Assembly: GCA_003222675.1 (NCBI GenBank)
Contig: QHWT01000063.1
Location: 70,456 to 134,455, forward strand
Direction of reading: 5' to 3'
Length of the DNA: 64,000 nucleotides
DNA from: Acidobacteriota bacterium
GTDB lineage: Bacteria; Acidobacteriota; Vicinamibacteria; Vicinamibacterales; 2-12-FULL-66-21
Made by a program: the position numbers and the translations under genes. The notes under the pieces are model-generated. The model had not been told where the DNA came from and ran no database searches. It saw nothing but the letters and a program-made list of their open reading frames with translations. This document shows, one piece after another, positions 41,329 through 50,175 of this stretch (its first letter is position 1; every line of letters begins with the position of its first letter).

Positions 41329-42734
41329 TGATCGGGTGCCTCGTCGCCCTCCAGTTGCTCGGCGGCAAAGAAAGTCAGGTACGGCGCGTGCTCGGCGAGG
41401 CGTTTCACGTACAACGCGGCCTCACGCGCGTGGTAGTCCCCCCACTGGCTCGATTCGCCGCGCGGCGTCGACGCACCCGGCGGCACGTAGTCCCATCCGT
41501 TCGGCCAGTGATAGACCGAGTGCAGCAGCAGCCCCTGGTGATTCGGATCGATGCTGAGATAGGGACCCGTCTCGTCGAACAACGTGTCGAGGATGAAGAG
41601 GCCCGCCTGCTCGTATTGCGAGGCATCCTCGCCGCGTCGGGAAAGAAAATGCGCGAGGCGCAGCAGCCCCTGCGCGGCAATCGCCGCGGCGGAGCTGTCC
41701 ACCGGCTCGTGCTCGTTGAACGGATTGGCGGGTCGCTCGCGGCAGTCGGGCAGCGCCGCCAGGCCTGGCGCGCCGGCATCCCAGTACGGCACACCGTCGG
41801 CCGCCGCGATACTGATGTAGTGATCGCACGTCGCGCGCGCCGCCTCGAGCATCATGGCTTCGACGGAGGCGCGGCCGCCGCACGGTTCCAGCGCCGCCGG
41901 CGGGACGACGTCCAGAAATTCGAGCTGCTCGGCGAAGCCGAGCACCGCCCAGGCCAGTCCGCGCGTCCACGTCGTAAAGGGCGAGTAGCCTTGCTGCGTG
42001 CTCGGGCCGCGATAGGTGCCGCTCGCGACGTTGAACATGCTCTCGTGGGCGGTCCGCCCGCGGACGTCGTAGCGATCGCGTCCATTGCCGTAATACACGT
42101 TGTAGCGCGCGGTCGCGTGGGCGTGCTGCACGAGCCGGACGAGCAGGTTGATTTGCGTGTCCTGCTCGTCGCGCAGCGTGTGGCCCAGGATGAAGGCGAG
42201 CGCGAGCGCACGCAGCGATCGGATCGTATCGACGAACAGCGAATGCGCGCCGTTGAAGGAGTGAATGAAACCGCCGTCGGGTAACGCCGTCCACCGGCGC
42301 GCCTGGACGGCGCCGCTCACCTTCAACGCCAGTTCGTAATAGCGCAGTTCGAATTCGCTCGCTTCGATCCGCTCCTCGACGATGAGCCGCCAGAGGTTGC
42401 CGTAGGTGCTGACGTTGTTGAAGCCGTGGTCGTGCACGCCCATGTGTGTGAGGTGCGGCGCCATGCGTTCGACCGTCCGCAGCCGGCCCAGCTCCAGGAA
42501 CTCGCGCTCGTCGGTGGCGTCGAACTGGAGCAGCGCCGATCCGAACTGGAACCCTTGCGTCCATTCCGTCCAGCCGCGCGTCTGGTACTTGCCCTGCACC
42601 GTGAAAACGGGCGCGCCGTCTTCAGGACGCCACGTGCTTTCGATCGATCGGATCTTCGCGCCGGACAGTTCGAACAGACGGGTGATCTTCGACATCAGAT
42701 CGGCCGGCGTTCTTCGTCGATCGGCTTGAATCAT
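41325..42734 (-). CDS. GH88-like unsaturated glucuronyl hydrolase
   Basis: A 469-residue cytoplasmic (alpha/alpha)6-barrel protein. Motifs HMGVHDHGFNNVSTYGNLWR, FIHSFNGAHSLFVDTIRSLR, RGRTAHESMFNVASGTYRGP, QGYSPFTTWTRGLAWAVLGF, GVPYWDAGAPG and EPVDSSAAAIAAQGLLRLA follow the order seen in family 88/105 unsaturated uronyl hydrolases. The aspartates in HDHGF and FVDTI are candidates for the catalytic pair. These enzymes hydrate the enol ether of oligosaccharides made by polysaccharide lyases and release 4-deoxy-5-keto-uronic acid. The stop overlaps the SDR start by four bases. Confidence 0.78.
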   Translation of the reverse strand: MIQADRRRTPADLMSKITRLFELSGAKIRSIESTWRPEDGAPVFTVQGKYQTRGWTEWTQGFQFGSALLQFDATDEREFLELGRLRTVERMAPHLTHMGVHDHGFNNVSTYGNLWRLIVEERIEASEFELRYYELALKVSGAVQARRWTALPDGGFIHSFNGAHSLFVDTIRSLRALALAFILGHTLRDEQDTQINLLVRLVQHAHATARYNVYYGNGRDRYDVRGRTAHESMFNVASGTYRGPSTQQGYSPFTTWTRGLAWAVLGFAEQLEFLDVVPPAALEPCGGRASVEAMMLEAARATCDHYISIAAADGVPYWDAGAPGLAALPDCRERPANPFNEHEPVDSSAAAIAAQGLLRLAHFLSRRGEDASQYEQAGLFILDTLFDETGPYLSIDPNHQGLLLHSVYHWPNGWDYVPPGASTPRGESSQWGDYHAREAALYVKRLAEHAPYLTFFAAEQLEGDEAPDQ

Positions 42735-42760
42735 CCGGCGTCATGATAGCTCGCCTCCAC

Positions 42761-42898
42761 TGATTTGGTGATTTGGGAATGTGGTGATTTGGGAATTTCG
42801 CACGCGTCGGGGGGAATTCGCACGGCCCTTGAAGCACGCGCGGCAGCGCGAGCGTGCCGAATCACTCAATTACTGGATCGCCAAATCACCGAATCATG
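42761..42898. repeat. Mirrored degenerate tandem array (gatttgg / ccaaatc units)
   Basis: tgatttggtgatttgggaat repeats on the left (42761-42800) and aatcactcaatt, gccaaatcaccgaatca on the right (42861-42897) is its inverse. The middle holds an unrelated GC-rich segment with cacgcg motifs. The array separates the two divergent genes starting at 42734 and 42922, so it occupies their promoter region. Confidence 0.72.
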
Positions 42899-42921
42899 CG
42901 CGGCGCTTATGATTGGTGCCG

Positions 42922-43908
42922 ATGAGGGTTCCGTATCAGCAGATCCATGACGTGCTGCGGCGCGTGCTCGTTGAGAAGGGATTTGAAGGTCCACGCGCCG
43001 ATTTGTGCGCGCGTTTGTTCGCCGAAACCGATAGAGACGGCGTGTATTCGCACGGCTTGAATCGGTTCCCACGATTCATCCGGACGATCGAGAACGGGGT
43101 CGTCGAGGTGCACGCCGAGCCGATACGCGTGGCCGCGCACCACGCGCTGGAACGCTGGGACGGCCAGCGTGGTCCGGGCAATCTCAACGCTCATGCGTCG
43201 ATGGCACGCGCGATCGCGCTCGCACGGGAACACGGTGTCGGATGCGTCGCTCTTGCGAACACGAACCACTGGATGCGCGGCGGCAGCTACGGGTGGCAGG
43301 CGGCGGAGGCGGGCGTCATCGGCATCTGCTGGACCAACACGCTCGCGAACGTCCCGCCGTGGGGCGCGAGCGAGCCGCGGATCGGGAACAATCCGCTCGT
43401 CGTGGCGGTGCCGCGCGCTGACGGGCACGTCGTCCTCGATATCGCGATGTCGCAGTTCTCGGTGGGCGCGCTGCAGACCTATCGCGCGCGGCAGCAGCCG
43501 CTGCCTGTCATGGGTGGCTACGATGCGGAGGGCCGCCTATCGACGGATCCGGCGGCAATCGAGGCATCGCGGCGCCTGCTGCCGATTGGATTCTGGAAAG
43601 GCTCGGGCCTGGCGGTGCTGCTCGACATGGTCGCGGCCATCCTCGCCGGTGGACTCGCAACGCACGAGGTTTCGCGCGATCCTGAACGCGAATCCTCGCT
43701 GTCGCAGGTCTTCATCGCGATTGACCCGTCGCCGCTCGGTGGTCACGAGAACATCGCCGACGCGATCGTGGAGCATCTTCATGCAACGCCGGCTGCGGAT
43801 GCGCCAGTGCGTTATCCGGGTGAACGCACGCTGGAAACGCGCCGCCGCAATTTTCTTGAAGGAATTCCGGTTGACGAGGCGACGTGGCGGTTTGTCTGCG
43901 GGCTCTAG
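42922..43908 (+). CDS. dlgD: 3-dehydro-L-gulonate 2-dehydrogenase (LDH2/YiaK family)
   Basis: A 328-residue NAD(P)-dependent oxidoreductase of the malate/L-lactate dehydrogenase type 2 family. ATG 42922 gives MRVPYQQIHDVLRRVLVEKG, which aligns with the N-terminus of E. coli YiaK as I remember it. Strong matches include GVYSHGLNRFPRFI, NHWMRGGSYGWQAAEAGVIG with ICWTNTLAN, PPWGASEPRIGNNPLVVAVP and LPIGFWKGSGLAVLLDMVAA. YiaK reduces 2,3-diketo-L-gulonate. Here, next to uronate genes, it may interconvert related keto sugar acids. Divergent from the GH88-like gene. Confidence 0.85.
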   Translation: MRVPYQQIHDVLRRVLVEKGFEGPRADLCARLFAETDRDGVYSHGLNRFPRFIRTIENGVVEVHAEPIRVAAHHALERWDGQRGPGNLNAHASMARAIALAREHGVGCVALANTNHWMRGGSYGWQAAEAGVIGICWTNTLANVPPWGASEPRIGNNPLVVAVPRADGHVVLDIAMSQFSVGALQTYRARQQPLPVMGGYDAEGRLSTDPAAIEASRRLLPIGFWKGSGLAVLLDMVAAILAGGLATHEVSRDPERESSLSQVFIAIDPSPLGGHENIADAIVEHLHATPAADAPVRYPGERTLETRRRNFLEGIPVDEATWRFVCGL

Positions 43909-43930
43909 CTCACATCATCGACTGTCACTT

Positions 43931-44217
43931 GTCCACGTACGAATCACGCGGAGAGCGCGGAGGCGCAGAGGAAAGCCGCGGATCACGCTGACAAATGCGG
44001 ATCTTGTCACGCTGTCATCGTGATGGCGCCGAGAAGACAGCTGAACGAAGCGGCTGCTCGACGCGTCCGCTGCGCCGCGCGACGCCCAACGGCCGGCCGA
44101 ACGATCTCCAGGCCGGCCGCAGCGGACGCGTAACGGGCAGCCTTTCTTTCCGCGCTCTTGCGCCTCTTGTATTTTCTCAGCGTGAGATCGTCTTCTCCGC
44201 ACGCACGCGACACGACT
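43931..44217. repeat. Structured intergenic element, copy 3 (reduced core)
   Basis: The ends match copies 1 and 2 (cacgcggagagcgcggaggc left, agcgtgagatcgtcttctcc right). The core has a perfect 14-bp outer stem, 44061-44074 paired with 44118-44131, but inside it only one hairpin (ggccggcc 44091-44098 with 44111-44118) replaces the three arms of the other copies. Left flank cgaagcggctgc and right flank gggcagcctttct are shared with copy 2. No gene is present. Confidence 0.68.
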
Positions 44218-45547
44218 ACGCGCGATGCCGCAAATCCCTTGCGGTCGATGACAGCGATTCTGCAGGCAGCCGCAGCGTGAGCACGAGCAATCCTTCGGCG
44301 ATGAGCGCGCACGAGAGCACCAGCAGGCCGCCTCTATATGCGCCGGTTGACTGGCGCAGCCAGCCCATGACGGATGGACCCACCCACCCGCCGAGATTGC
44401 CGACGGCGTTGATCAACGCGATGCCCGTGGCCGCCGCGGTGCCGCCGAGCAGCCGCTGAGGGATCGCCCAGAACACGCTCATCACCGATCGTTGTCCCGA
44501 CTGCGACAGCGTGAAGCTGAGCACGAGCAGCAACACGTGATCCTGGAACGTGGCGGCCAGGATCAATCCAACCGCTGCCATGGCGGCGCACCCGGCGACG
44601 TGCCAGCGCCGCTCACCCGTCCGATCCGAGTGGCGGCCGATCCACACCATTGCCCCGAGCGCGATGACGAACGGAAACGCGGTCATCGCACTGACGACGA
44701 ACCCTCCCGCGCCGGAGGCATCCTTCAGAATCTTCGGCAGCCACAGAAACACGCCGTACGTCACGATGGTGTTGAGGAAGTACACCAGCGTCAACCGCCA
44801 GAAGGTGCCGCTGCGCAGGCTCGCGGCCACCGACCCGTGTCCTCCGGTGCCTCGCCTGGAGCGTTCCTCGCGCATGGTCGCCACGAGCCACGCGCGATCC
44901 GAGAGAGGCAGCCACGACGCGTCTTCGGGACGATCCGTCAGTGCGCGCAGCGCGATCACCCCGAGCGCCACAGCCGGCACTCCTTCCAGAAGGAACAGCC
45001 ATTGCCAGTTGTGCAGTCCGAGAGTACCGTCTAGTTTCATGATCGCTTCGGACACAGGTGCGCCGACCGCGATTGCAATCGGTGCGGCCATCATGAACAG
45101 GGCATTCGTGCGCGCGCGTTCCGCTTCGGGGATCCAGTACGTCAGGTAGAGCACCATGCCGGGGAAGAACCCCGCCTCGGCGAGGCCGAGCGCGACGCGC
45201 GCGCCGTAGAACGACCAGGTGCCCGTGATCAACACCGTCGCCATCGACACGAGGCCCCAGACAATCATGATTCGCGCGATCCAGCGCCGCGCGCCGATGC
45301 GCTCGAGCAGCAGGTTGCTTGGAATCTCGAACAGGCAGTAGCCGAGGAAGAACAGGCCGGCGCCGAATCCATACGCGGCGTCGCTCAGTCCAAGATCGCG
45401 CTGCAGCGGCGTGGCGACGAATCCGATGTTCACGCGATCGATGTACGCGACAACGTAGCAGATGAACGCAAAGGGGATCAGCCGCCGCGTCACGCGGCGT
45501 ATGACGAGGCGTTGATCGACACGATCAGGTGGTGACGCGATGGCCAT
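44216..45547 (-). CDS. MFS transporter, anion:cation symporter (sugar-acid) type
   Basis: A 443-residue major-facilitator protein with about 12 hydrophobic segments. Start ATG 45547 (MAIASPPDRVDQRLVIRRVT); a longer frame exists but runs into the divergent gene. ACS-family features are RRLIPFAFICYVVAYIDRVN and IGFVATPLQRDLGLSDAAYG, FEIPSNLLLERIGARRWIAR, GLAEAGFFPGMVLYLTYWIP and RARTNALFMMAAPIA. ACS permeases import hexuronates, glucarate, galactonate and similar acids. Its neighbour KdgD degrades 5-keto-4-deoxyglucarate, which supports a sugar-acid substrate. Confidence 0.88.
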   Translation of the reverse strand: MAIASPPDRVDQRLVIRRVTRRLIPFAFICYVVAYIDRVNIGFVATPLQRDLGLSDAAYGFGAGLFFLGYCLFEIPSNLLLERIGARRWIARIMIVWGLVSMATVLITGTWSFYGARVALGLAEAGFFPGMVLYLTYWIPEAERARTNALFMMAAPIAIAVGAPVSEAIMKLDGTLGLHNWQWLFLLEGVPAVALGVIALRALTDRPEDASWLPLSDRAWLVATMREERSRRGTGGHGSVAASLRSGTFWRLTLVYFLNTIVTYGVFLWLPKILKDASGAGGFVVSAMTAFPFVIALGAMVWIGRHSDRTGERRWHVAGCAAMAAVGLILAATFQDHVLLLVLSFTLSQSGQRSVMSVFWAIPQRLLGGTAAATGIALINAVGNLGGWVGPSVMGWLRQSTGAYRGGLLVLSCALIAEGLLVLTLRLPAESLSSTARDLRHRA

Positions 45548-46457
45548 GACACCCCGCGAGCTCCGGTCCCGGCTGCTGGGCCCCATTGGATTTCCGGTGA
45601 CGCCGTTCGATGCGCGGCTCGCGCTGGATCGTGCCGCGCTCCGTACCAACCTGGAGGCGATGCTCCTCGATCCGCCCGCGGCCATCGTGGCCGCAGGCGG
45701 GACCGGGGAACTCTATTCGATCACGCCCGCGGAGCACGCTGAAATCGTGCGCGTGGCGGTCGAGGCATGCCGCGGAAGAGTGCCCGTGATTGCCGGCGTG
45801 GGATTCAATACCGCGCTGGCGACGGAGCTGGCCGCGACCGCCGCGCACCTTGGCGCCGACGGCATTCTCGCGTTTCCGCCGTACTACCCGAACGCGGATG
45901 ACGCAGGGCTGTTCGATTATTACGCTGCGATTGCTTCGGGGACCGAACTCGCGATGCTGATCTACAGCCGGGATTGGTTTCATCCAGGACCGGCGTTCGT
46001 CGAGCGCCTCGTATCGCTGCCGTCGCTCGTGGCGTGGAAGGACGGGCAGGGTGACGTGCGCCGGCTGCAGATCCTCATGTCGAGCCTTGGCGATCGGCTG
46101 ACGTGGGTGGGCGGCGCGGGCGACGACATGGTGCCGGCATATTACGCGGCGGGCGTCCGCAGCTACACGTCGAGCGTCGCGAACGTGGCGCCGCGTCTCG
46201 CGCGCCGGGTGCACGAGCTCGCCTCGTCGGGCGACCGCGATCTGCACGCGGTGATGGCGGAGATGATTGTGCCGCTGTATGCGCTGCGCGCCCGACGGCG
46301 CGGATACGAGGTCAGCGTCATGAAGGCGATGATGGACGAGGTAGGCCTCGTCGGCGGGCCCATCCGTCCGCCGCTGCCGCGGCTGACGGCGGAGGACCTG
46401 GCGGCCGTCCGCCGGCTGGCCCCCGTCTTTCGAAACTGGCATGTCAGTGCTACTTAG
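45540..46457 (+). CDS. kdgD: 5-dehydro-4-deoxyglucarate dehydratase (DHDPS family)
   Basis: A 305-residue class I aldolase-type (DapA/NAL) barrel enzyme. GPIGFPVTPFDARLALD, AGGTGELYSITPAEHAEIVR, GVGFNTALATELAATAAHLG, ADGILAFPPYYPNADDAGLF, IYSRDW and LVAWKDGQGDVRRLQ (Schiff-base Lys) follow the KdgD pattern; the C-terminal RRGYEVSVMKAMMDEVGLVG with IRPPLPRLTAEDL is diagnostic of that subfamily. The product is 2,5-dioxopentanoate, which the aldehyde dehydrogenase at 50174-51622 could oxidise to 2-oxoglutarate. Its ATG at 45540 overlaps the divergent MFS start by eight bases; ATG 45546 is an alternative. Confidence 0.88.
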   Translation: MAMTPRELRSRLLGPIGFPVTPFDARLALDRAALRTNLEAMLLDPPAAIVAAGGTGELYSITPAEHAEIVRVAVEACRGRVPVIAGVGFNTALATELAATAAHLGADGILAFPPYYPNADDAGLFDYYAAIASGTELAMLIYSRDWFHPGPAFVERLVSLPSLVAWKDGQGDVRRLQILMSSLGDRLTWVGGAGDDMVPAYYAAGVRSYTSSVANVAPRLARRVHELASSGDRDLHAVMAEMIVPLYALRARRRGYEVSVMKAMMDEVGLVGGPIRPPLPRLTAEDLAAVRRLAPVFRNWHVSAT

Positions 46458-46477
46458 TGCGATCAGCCAACTGTACC

Positions 46478-46508
46478 GCTAAAGTAAGTTTACTTTAACG
46501 TTAAAGTT
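46478..46508. promoter_or_regulatory. Palindromic operator ACTTTAACGTTAAAGT plus extra half-site
   Basis: A perfect 16-bp palindrome at 46493-46508, 49 bases before the receptor ATG, preceded at 46478-46486 by the half-site cgctaaagt, which equals one half of the operator at 28600. The arrangement suggests cooperative binding of a LacI-family repressor on the receptor promoter. Confidence 0.68.
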
Positions 46509-46557
46509 TGCTATCACCTCCCCGGCGGATCCATCCGGAAGCCGCACAGGAGGGGAG

Positions 46558-49500
46558 ATGTCGAACGGTCTGCGTCTACGTCCGGGCTTGCTTGCACTCC
46601 TTGCGCTGCTCACCATTGCGCTCCCGATTCCCGCGGTCGCACGGCTCGCGGCGCCGCTGCAAAGCGTCACCGGCTCGATCTCCGGAACGGTTGCCGACGA
46701 GCAAGGGCAGGTCATTCCCGGGGCGACCGTCACGGTGATCAACGAGCTCACGAACGATCCGCGTGCCGTGGTCACCAGCGCGAACGGCACGTTTCAGGTC
46801 ACGAACCTTGCGCCGGGGACGTACACGGTGCGGGTCGAGATGCAGAACTTCCGCACCGCTGAGCGCACGCACAACGTGCTCACCGCGGCGGAGCGGCTGC
46901 CGATCGGCACAGTGACCCTCCCGGTCGGCGGCCTCGGGGAGACGGTCGTCGTCGAAGCCGTTGGTACACATGTCAACACGGAGGAGACCCAGCACAGCGG
47001 TCTCATTACGGCGAAGCAAATCGAGCAGATTCAGGTGAAAGGACGCGACGTCACCTCGCTGATGCGGCTCCTTCCAGGTGTGCGGTACGAGGACACGGTG
47101 GAATCGCTCGGCGAGAGCTTCGGGACGCTCGTGCCGCACGTCGGCGGCCAGCGCCGTGACTGGAACACAATCATGATCGACGGCGTGCTCGGCAACGAGA
47201 TCGGTCAGGCCAACCGCATGGCGCAGCAGATCAACCTGGACTCGGTCGCCGAGATCAAGGTGCTGCTGAACACGTATCGGGCCGAGTACGGGCGGACGGG
47301 CGGCGCACAGGTGCAGATCGTCAGCAAGAGCGGCAGCGCGCAATACGCGGGGAACCTTTACTACTACGGCCGCAACGAGCGGTTCAACGCGAACAATTAC
47401 TTCAACATCCTTGCGGGCCGCGACAAGCCGCGCTACCGGTTCAACACCTACGGCTTCAACCTGGGTGGCCCTATTCCGCGGCTGAACGGGCAGGACAAGA
47501 AAACGTTCTTCTTTTATTCGCTCGAGGCGCCGCTCACCGAGCGTCCGGGTCCGCTGCGGCGGTGGACAGTGCCGACGGCGCTCGAACGCGCCGGCGACTT
47601 CTCTCAGACGCTCGACAGCGCGGGCCGGCTGATTGTCATTCGCGATCCGCTGACGGGCCAGCCATTCCCCGGCAACCGGATTCCGAGTAGTCGCATCAAT
47701 CCGAATGGGCTCGCGCTGCTGAACCTGATGCCGCTCCCGAACGCGCCGGACAGGAGCGTGACGCTCGGACAATACAATCTACAGACGCAGGAAACGGCGG
47801 AGAATCCCAAACGTAATCAGATCGTCCGCATCGACTGGAAACCCTCGCTCAGCGACAGCTTCTACTTCACCTACAAAGACTGGTACTCCGACCAGCGCGG
47901 GAGCGAGGTGACGGCGGGACCGAACAAGTGGGGCTGGTTCAACACCCATTACCTCAACACCGATCGCGGCGGCAGCGCCAACTACACGAAGATCGTCCGG
48001 GCGAATCTGGTCAACGATGCGGCATTCGGCATCCGCCAGCAGACCGAGCAGTTCTATCCCGTCACGGATTTTGACTGGCAGCGGATTACCAGATCCGATG
48101 TCGGATTCAACCTGGGGCAGTTCCACCCCGAGTTGAATCCGCACAACGTCCTGCCGAAGGCGACGTTCAACGTGCCCAGCTCACCGAATCTGACCTACGA
48201 CAACCGGTGCTGCCTCGATGAACAGGGGGAGGCGTGGCTTTATTCCTTCCGCGACGATCTGACGTGGATGGCAGGAAGGCACACGTTCAAGGCGGGCACG
48301 TACATCGAACGTCTTCGTAATACCGAAGGCAGAGGGGGCGTTGGCGCCGGCCCATGGGCCGGTCAGTTCAACTTTACCGTTGACACGAACAATCCGTTCG
48401 ACACGCGCCACAGCTTTGCGAATGCGCTCCTCGGATCGTTCCGCGACTACACGGAGGTTGACGGCTTCGCCGAGGTCGAGGCGCGCCGTTCGCTGGCCGA
48501 GTGGTACGCGCAGGACACGTGGAAACCGGCCTCGCGGTGGACAGTCGACTACGGCATGCGTTTTCTGTGGTACGCGCCGTGGTATACGAGCCTCCCGGCA
48601 GCGGTGTTCGTCCCCGAGCGATACGACGCGGCGAAGGCTCCACGCCTCTACCAGCCGGCGGTCGTCAATGGCCAGAACGTTGCGCTCGATGCGGTGACGG
48701 GACAGACGCTGCCAAACATCTTCGTGGGCAGCTTCATTCCCGGCACGGGCGATCCGTTCAATGGGATGGTGACAAACGCCGATCCCAATTACCCTCGGGG
48801 CTTCCGCGATAACCAGGGCATCCACGCGGAGCCGCGCGTCGGCATCGCATGGGACATCTTCGGCAACGCGCGCACCGCGCTGCATGCGAGCGGCGGCGTT
48901 TATCACAACGCGCACATCACGGCCCGCAGCATGGACAGCGCCGCGAGCAATCCGCCTGCGGTGAACACGCCCAGCATCATCTACGGCACAATGGACACGC
49001 TGCTGCAGCAGGCGGCATTCTCGAGCCGGCCCAGCAACGCGTTTGGTCTCGAGCGCGATGCGAAGACCCCGACAAGCTACAACTGGTCGGTTGGCGTTCA
49101 GCGCGAGATCGGGTGGGGCACCGTCGTCGACGTCACGTATGCGGGCAGCGCGTCGCGCCATCTCGAGATCGTGCAGAACATCAACGTCGTTCCCGACGGC
49201 GCGCGATATCTCGACATCAACCCGCAGAACCGCAACCCGCAGAACCCCGGCAGTCCGTTGCCGTCGGAATTCCTGCGTCCGTTCCGCGGCTACCAGGACA
49301 TCAACATCCGGTCGCACTTCGGCACGTCGGATTACAACGCGGTGCAGCTCCAGATCAATCGTCGTTACATTCGCGGCCTGCAGTTCGCGGCGGCCTACAC
49401 CTTCGGAAGAACTCGCGGCATCGCGGACGAAGACGAAGCGGCGATCAGCGCCGTGCGCCCGGTGCACGACTGGAACTACGCGCCGTATTCGTCGAGCCAG

Positions 49501-50103
49501 CAGCACAACCTGGTGATCAATTACACGTGGGATCTGCCGAAGGCGCAGAGCCTCGGAACGAATGCGGTGATCAGGCACGTGTTTGGCGACTGGCAGCTCT
49601 CGGGCGAGAACGCATTCGTCAGCGGCGACTGGACGCCGGTGATTCTCGCGACGACGGATAATTTCGACTTCACGGGAGGCGACGGCGGCAACGGCGGCGA
49701 TATCGGCGGCGGCGTTCGGACCGTGCGTCCGAATATCGCGGGCGATCCGGCGAGCGGGGATCGGAACGCCACGCCTGGCGAGCCGGGCAGCTGGTTCAAC
49801 GTCTCCGCATTCGCGCGTCCCGGCGGCCGCGGCGATTACGGCAATGCGGCGCGCAACGTCTTCCAACTGCCGCCGATCGTGAACTGGAACCTGGCGCTCT
49901 TCAAGAATTTGCCGATGGGCGGCAAACGCCGCCTGCAGTTCCGGTGGGAGGTCTATAACCTCCTCAACTCCGTGCAGTTCGATCTGATCGACAACACCGC
50001 GCGGTTCGATGCCAGCGGCGCGCAGGTGAATCAGAATTTCGGGAAGGCCACGCGCGCGCGCAACGCGCGAATTATGCAGGGGGCGCTGAGACTCGTGTTC
50101 TAG
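46558..50103 (+). CDS. TonB-dependent receptor with carboxypeptidase-regulatory-like N-terminus
   Basis: An 1181-residue outer-membrane receptor. Ribosome site AGGAGG lies four bases before ATG 46558; signal peptide ends near residue 30 (LLALLALLTIALPIPAVARL). The regulatory-like domain is VTGSISGTVADEQGQVIPGA to NLAPGTYTVRVEMQNFRTAE. Plug motifs ITAKQIEQIQVKGRDVTSLM and DWNTIMIDGVLGNEIG are followed by a long barrel (NLYYYGRNERFNANNYFNIL, GFNLGGPIPRLNGQDKKTFF) that ends RNARIMQGALRLVF, with terminal Phe. A palindromic operator lies upstream. It follows kdgD, so it is likely the outer-membrane importer for the uronate cluster. Confidence 0.92.
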   Translation: MSNGLRLRPGLLALLALLTIALPIPAVARLAAPLQSVTGSISGTVADEQGQVIPGATVTVINELTNDPRAVVTSANGTFQVTNLAPGTYTVRVEMQNFRTAERTHNVLTAAERLPIGTVTLPVGGLGETVVVEAVGTHVNTEETQHSGLITAKQIEQIQVKGRDVTSLMRLLPGVRYEDTVESLGESFGTLVPHVGGQRRDWNTIMIDGVLGNEIGQANRMAQQINLDSVAEIKVLLNTYRAEYGRTGGAQVQIVSKSGSAQYAGNLYYYGRNERFNANNYFNILAGRDKPRYRFNTYGFNLGGPIPRLNGQDKKTFFFYSLEAPLTERPGPLRRWTVPTALERAGDFSQTLDSAGRLIVIRDPLTGQPFPGNRIPSSRINPNGLALLNLMPLPNAPDRSVTLGQYNLQTQETAENPKRNQIVRIDWKPSLSDSFYFTYKDWYSDQRGSEVTAGPNKWGWFNTHYLNTDRGGSANYTKIVRANLVNDAAFGIRQQTEQFYPVTDFDWQRITRSDVGFNLGQFHPELNPHNVLPKATFNVPSSPNLTYDNRCCLDEQGEAWLYSFRDDLTWMAGRHTFKAGTYIERLRNTEGRGGVGAGPWAGQFNFTVDTNNPFDTRHSFANALLGSFRDYTEVDGFAEVEARRSLAEWYAQDTWKPASRWTVDYGMRFLWYAPWYTSLPAAVFVPERYDAAKAPRLYQPAVVNGQNVALDAVTGQTLPNIFVGSFIPGTGDPFNGMVTNADPNYPRGFRDNQGIHAEPRVGIAWDIFGNARTALHASGGVYHNAHITARSMDSAASNPPAVNTPSIIYGTMDTLLQQAAFSSRPSNAFGLERDAKTPTSYNWSVGVQREIGWGTVVDVTYAGSASRHLEIVQNINVVPDGARYLDINPQNRNPQNPGSPLPSEFLRPFRGYQDINIRSHFGTSDYNAVQLQINRRYIRGLQFAAAYTFGRTRGIADEDEAAISAVRPVHDWNYAPYSSSQQHNLVINYTWDLPKAQSLGTNAVIRHVFGDWQLSGENAFVSGDWTPVILATTDNFDFTGGDGGNGGDIGGGVRTVRPNIAGDPASGDRNATPGEPGSWFNVSAFARPGGRGDYGNAARNVFQLPPIVNWNLALFKNLPMGGKRRLQFRWEVYNLLNSVQFDLIDNTARFDASGAQVNQNFGKATRARNARIMQGALRLVF

Positions 50104-50106
50104 AAA

Positions 50107-50175
50107 AGCTGCCAGCTGCCAGCTGCCAGCATCCAGCCTCAGCTGCTGGTGGCTGGCGGCTGGTGGCTGGCGGCT
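50107..50175. repeat. Mirrored degenerate tandem array (agctgcc / ggctggt units)
   Basis: ccagctgccagctgccagca on the left and tggtggctggcggctggtgg on the right are inverse complements, with a short turn at about 50141-50148. It lies between two convergent genes and touches the stop codon of the aldehyde dehydrogenase. Confidence 0.75.
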
